From: Cristatella mucedo
Lineage: Eukaryota > Bryozoa > Phylactolaemata > Cristatellidae
Length of the DNA stretch: 64,000 nucleotides
Direction of reading: 5' to 3'
Assembly (NCBI GenBank): GCA_009760855.2
Contig: WPIO01000151.1
Location: 212,501 to 276,500, forward strand
The position numbers were made by a program, and so were the translations under genes. The notes beneath the pieces are model-generated. The model saw only the letters and a list, made by a program, of their open reading frames with translations, did not search any database and was not told the origin of the DNA. Position 1 is the first letter of the stretch. The number at the start of each line of letters is the position of its first letter. Positions 59,643 through 64,000 of the stretch are shown one piece after another.

Positions 59643-61660
59643 CTCTTGCACGAAGCCTGGAAGAGAACTGACTGGCCACTGCAGGACTATGAATTTTCTC
59701 TTTGCCGCCTAGGCAAGAATTTCAACATAGCCACTGCCTGCTTTTTTAAATACAGGAAATATAAATATTATCCTGACAATCATAATGTGGTCGATGGAGC
59801 ACGATAATCTTTCAGTGTCCTTTGTTTGAACTTGGGCCCTCATCGGTAGGTATACTTATAGAATCCTAGCACGACCCAACGCGGAGGTATCAATGTTCGG
59901 CTTCACCACTGGGATCGGCTCTGGAATAAACTATTACCGAAGATTTTCAGGTGCCTTGTTTTCAACTGTGATTGCACCTGTCATTTCGTCAGCTTCATCA
60001 GACAGCTGTCACAACAATGAGCTGTGTGGCTACGTGTCTTCAGAATCGGCGGACACTCAGTTTATCAGCGAATCACCTTGCTGGAGACAGGCGGGTGCAG
60101 CTACCTTCAGCCCTCTCTCCATTGACATTTTAAAGAATTGTGAAGCCGGTTCAAAATGTGTGCATAGAACGTATTTACTATCTGCTCTGTATGCATCTTT
60201 GCTCAAGGGATAGCGACTGGGACTTTTATTTTATTTTTCATGGAACCGTCATACCGATCCTGCCTCTTCTGCCTTTTTCTGAGTTATTCCGTATGTTTGG
60301 TATTCGAGACATAATCCAGAGCGACACCGTAGTAAGCATACATTGAATAGAAGATTGTTGAAGGTATTGAGCCATTAATTTAGTCCGAAACAGAATGAGT
60401 CAGTTATATTTGCCTTTACGATAGGTCAATTCAGCGACAACGGCATTGTAGAAACTGTGTGAAGTTTGTGGCACACAGAAAGGACAAACCTCAGAATGAA
60501 TAAATAAATCAAGCAGTTTTCTTACCACCTTACTGTAAAGACACGGCAACGAGCTCTGACAGAACACTATCGTTTGTCGGTTATGTAGCCAGAGTTTGCC
60601 ACAGTCACAATAATTCTAGGAGAGTTACCATAACTAAGACAATCGATTTTCTATTTGATAAGCAATAAAGCGAAATTCCGCAATCTTAAAGTTAGGTTCG
60701 CCCTGTCCCGGTGTCTGGCAAAACTATATCAGTCACAAACCCAGTTGCCTCACTGCAGTCAACAGTGCAGAACTCCGTCGTTGGTCATCCTTACAGCCGA
60801 GGCTAAAGCACTTAGCCAGCTGCCATTCCAAAGCACTTGCAGGAAACTATATGTTCAGTCTTCTCAAGCTGTGCATTCGGTGAGTCTATTTTATCGCATG
60901 GAGCTTCAAGCTTGATCCCCACCATTGCGCCACGCTCGTCACCTTGTAGCTTTATACCTACTTCCGTCATCAGTGTGGTTTGGCATACAGAACGCTGGCC
61001 CAGAACAACGCCAACGGTTTATTGCACAATGCACAGAGCAGCAAGACTGCTTTAGCCCCCTTCTCACACTCGTCTCTGCTCTCTCCTCCCCCCCCCCCCC
61101 CCGGCTGTCCCATGGCCGACCCCGATGGTGAATCCACCATCTGACTGGTTACCGACCTGTCCAAACCACACCACAGGCTGACCACAGCTTTGCACTGCCG
61201 GTGATGCTCCTGACGGCTGTTTACGAAAGGAGAGGTACCGGCCTGCATACACTCAGACCACAATCAGCCAATGAAAGTTTCAGCCACTCAGCAGACTCGG
61301 TATTACTCTCTTTAGACTTCTGGTTATCCACGGCTATTAATTCAGATACCGACTTCTGTATTTGACATCGACATACCCGTGCTTTCAAGGTGTGTAAACT
61401 CTGACGACTAAACGTCTGAATGATGTTATGTTCAGCAAAGCTGCAAGTATTCCCCTGCTAACTTTTTGAGTGAGTTTCGATTCTGAATTTGCACAGGTTC
61501 GGTCCAATACTGCTCTAAAATCTACTCAATTTTGGGTGATTATGCGCTAAATTTACACAATTATATGAGGGGTATACACTTCCAGTTTCTCGCCAAGCAA
61601 GTAGCTGCTCCACTACCACAAGACTCAGGATAAAACCAGTATACACCATATTGGACCTTG
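59643..61660. other. Downstream stretch with open frames of unknown meaning and a C homopolymer
   Basis: The longest frame is 59893-60213 (106 codons, Ser/Cys-rich). Frames on both strands overlap at 60.65-61.26 kb. A poly-C run occurs at about 61087-61102. No domain, promoter or splice pattern supports a gene. Confidence 0.35.
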
Positions 61661-61664
61661 ATAT

Positions 61665-61815
61665 CTGAGGAAGCAAGTTTCTTGATCTACACAACCGAAG
61701 TTGTGGGTTAGAGTCCTGTAGTTGGGCGGTTCTTTTTGCCAACTGCAGGCGATTGTAATAGCAGACAAGGTTTTCCTCTACTATACAAATGAAGCTGAGT
61801 AATCAGCTAAAATAT
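61665..61815 (+). mobile_element. tRNA-derived SINE copy
   Basis: The box B-like gttgtgggttagagtcctg, then ggcggttctttttgccaactgcaggcga and ctatacaaatgaagctgagtaatcagct match the head end and body of the copy at 49.9 kb in order. The box A part is decayed. Confidence 0.7.
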
Positions 61816-61831
61816 TCTTGGTCTATCAAAT

Positions 61832-62100
61832 ATGGATATTCATATTTCAGGATTCGTGGCCATTGATATAGTCATTAGCAATGAGCCTAGCACGAGACCG
61901 ACGAGAAGGGTCGTCAGCAATTTTCCACCATTTACGACTAAAAAATCTTACGAACCCATTGTAGCAACGTCTCGCAAAACTTGGGAGGAAACGAATAAAT
62001 GCGATGCTTGCAACGGTTCTGCACATCGCCATAAAGCCTCGGGGGAATTCTGGGACTGCACCCCACCCCGAAAGTCACTCACCGAGTGGTTGGGTCCTAT
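61832..62100 (+). other. Short open frame of unknown origin next to the LINE insertion
   Basis: The open frame begins at 61832 and includes TNKCDACNGSAHRHKASGEF, with two Cys-x-x-Cys-like spaced residues and His. It runs into the LINE tail at 62104, so any original frame was cut by that insertion. I do not recognise it. Confidence 0.25.
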
Positions 62101-62101
62101 C

Positions 62102-64000
62102 GATAATAATAATAATAATAGTAATGCACTTGATAAACCGCCCTCAGAGATCTCAATCTCTCTCTAGGCGCTTTACATTTGCTGCAAAGGGAAATGGAAT
62201 TCAATGGTGAGTAATATAATGCTTCATAAACAAACAAAATGAATAGCATGGTTAGGGGTGACATGCACAGGGTCAGCATGCAAATGTAGTTAGTGGCAGC
62301 ATGCACAGTGTCATCACACAAAAGCTCGTGAAGGACGAATCACAGGGACCCACTAAATGCTGTCCTAAATATGTGTTTTTAAGCTCCTTTTAAATGTGGT
62401 CAGGTCAGGGGATGTTCTGACGCAGGTCGGGAGGGAGTTCCAGGATTTGGAAGCATACGAACTAAATGCACGGTCTCCAAAAGATTTAAGGTTTGTACGA
62501 GGTATTTCTAGACTGTTGGATTCCGAAAAGCGGTTGGTACGATGCTTGGCCTGATGGGGGAGTATGTCGGAGAGATAGGCTGGAGCCAAAGAATGAAGGG
62601 ACCTAAAAGTGAGCGACAAAACCTTGAAGTCAATCCATTGCTTGACTGGTAGCCAGTGCAGGTCGGCTAGAAGTTGAGTAATGTGGCAACTGCGAAGCTC
62701 ACTACAGACAAGCGTAGCTGCAGAGTTTTGCACCAGCTGCAATCGCCTGATCGCACATGCTGGTAGGCTAGTAAGCAGTGAGTTGCAGAAGTCGAGACGA
62801 GATGTCACGAATGCATGGACCAACTTAGACGTGGTATCCTTATCTAAACAAGCCCGAATTTTAGCAATTTTATGAAGCTGAAAATAGGCAGATTTGACTG
62901 TGGAGCTGATATGGTCGTCTAACGAGAGGTCGCTTTGGAATATGACACCTATATTTTGAGCTGATTCGACTGGAGATTTGCTGGCATAGCCAATTTTGGG
63001 AGACAGCTTTTCCAATCTCTGAAAAACACTGGGTTTGCCCATAACTAGTAAGTTAGTTTTGTCATCGTTTAGTTTTAGAAAATTTGCTGCCATCCATGTG
63101 CGGATGTCATCAATGCATGCAGCAAGTGAGTTTAGTGAATTTGAGGTGCTCGAAGGCTTGGAGGGATCAAAGCAAAGGTACAATTGAGTGTCATCCGCAT
63201 AGAAGTGAAAGCTTGTGCCAGAATGTGGTAGGCAATCACATCAGCAAGAGGGAGAGTATAAACCGTGAAAAGAACCGGACCTAGCACGGAGCCGTGAGGT
63301 ACTCCATATTTCAGACGTACTTCAGATGATCTTTCTTCATTCACGTCAATACTCTGGAGTCTCCTACTGAGATAGGGCGTGAACCACTCTAGAGCATGGC
63401 CAGTGATGCCCCGGCGAGATGAGAGGCGCTCTTCAAGAACTTCGTGATCGATGGTGTCAAATGCTGCCAAAAGATCGAGCAAAACAAGCACAGACACTCC
63501 ACCCATGTCTGCATTCCTAAGTAGGTCGTTGTATACCCTAAGCAATGCTGACTCTGAGGAGCGATTAGCTCTAAAGCCATACTGGAACTTACTAGTAAGG
63601 TGTGACGTTTCGATCTGTGAGTTCAGCTGGTCTGCCACGACCCATTCCAGTGTCTTTGATAGGAATGGTAGAAGGGAGACTGGGCGGTAGTTGCTCAAGT
63701 TCTCTTTGTCTAGTGTTGCTTTCTTGAGAAGAGGCCTGACTACAGCTTTTTTGAAAGGTGCTGGGACATGATCTGAGGCTAATGACATATTAATGATGTT
63801 AGTTATGCATGGCAGCAGCAGATCAATGCAACGTAGGAGCATACAGTGGGATAGTATCCAGAGGACTTGTCTTCTTTGATTGCGATACGAACTTTAGGAC
63901 TAGATCACTAGTGACCTGCTTAAATGCAGACATTGAGGTGCAACCAGGAACTGAGGAACAGCATTCTAGTGCGGAGGTTGTCGTCGCAGGGGATGGATTC
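62102..64000 (-). mobile_element. LINE (Jockey/CR1-type), best-preserved copy, minus orientation, leaves the window
   Basis: The ATT tail is at 62102-62120 and the stem-loop at 62130-62175. On the minus strand a 272-codon frame (63183-62365) covers KLNDDKTNLLVMGKPSVFQR, VESAQNIGVIFQSDLSLDDH, TSRLDFCNSLLTSLPA, ITQLLADLHWLPV and the end block FGDRAFSSYASKSWNSLPT. A 236-codon frame (63842-63132) covers reverse transcriptase: [70 protein letters not shown] and [14 protein letters not shown]. The frames are offset by one around the YADD block (about 63190-63215), so this copy is also inactive. Confidence 0.92.

Noticed and set aside
59893-60213. Independent gene of 106 codons
   Set aside because: No recognisable domain, no splice or promoter support, and length within chance for this composition.

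Overview
What this is. The window looks like an AT-rich, intron-rich invertebrate animal genome. It holds the 3' two-thirds of one long plus-strand gene for a four-domain voltage-gated sodium-type channel. The introns and 3' flank are packed with decayed retrotransposons, a DNA-transposon relic, tRNA-derived SINEs and long simple repeats. I cannot place the species from sequence alone. A lophotrochozoan such as a flatworm, or a cnidarian, would fit, but this is a guess. Layout of the channel gene. Thirteen exons between 5798 and 53942 encode about 1,282 residues plus a stop. They run from the end of domain II S4 through domains III and IV to an EF-like/IQ C-terminus. All splice phases are compatible and the summed coding length (3,849 nt with the short form of exon 11) is a multiple of three. 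The 5' exons (domain I and domain II S1-S4) lie upstream of the window. The pore positions point to the NaV2 branch rather than NaV1: Glu instead of Lys in domain III, Ala in domain IV. Domain II carries Ser (in Met-Ser-Trp) where Glu is expected. The III-IV inactivation linker has Thr-Leu-Leu where NaV1 has Ile-Phe-Met, and its exon has two tandem in-frame acceptors 45 nt apart. Mobile-element landscape. One LINE family (Jockey/CR1-type reverse transcriptase) dominates, with at least 18 fragments in both orientations. Its copies end in a conserved stem-loop followed by an ATT-rich tail. Two more divergent LINE remnants lie at 7.6-8.1 kb and 49.56-49.77 kb. A Ty3/Gypsy-type integrase relic (12.19-12.56 kb, minus) and a decayed hAT-like ZMYM1-type transposase (14.05-15.62 kb, minus) sit in the intron between exons 5 and 6. 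tRNA-Leu-like SINE copies occur at about 4.4, 41.4, 48.6, 49.9, 58.0 and 61.7 kb. Simple repeats include a 1.15-kb TCTGTC-type array ending about 185 nt upstream of the domain III S4 exon, and large GA/AT/GA blocks. Flanks. From 53.94 kb to about 62.1 kb I see no gene I can recognise, only short open frames, SINEs, one LINE-tail relic and a perfect 19-bp hairpin with a GTAA loop. From 62.1 kb to the end a comparatively well-preserved LINE runs on the minus strand and leaves the window.
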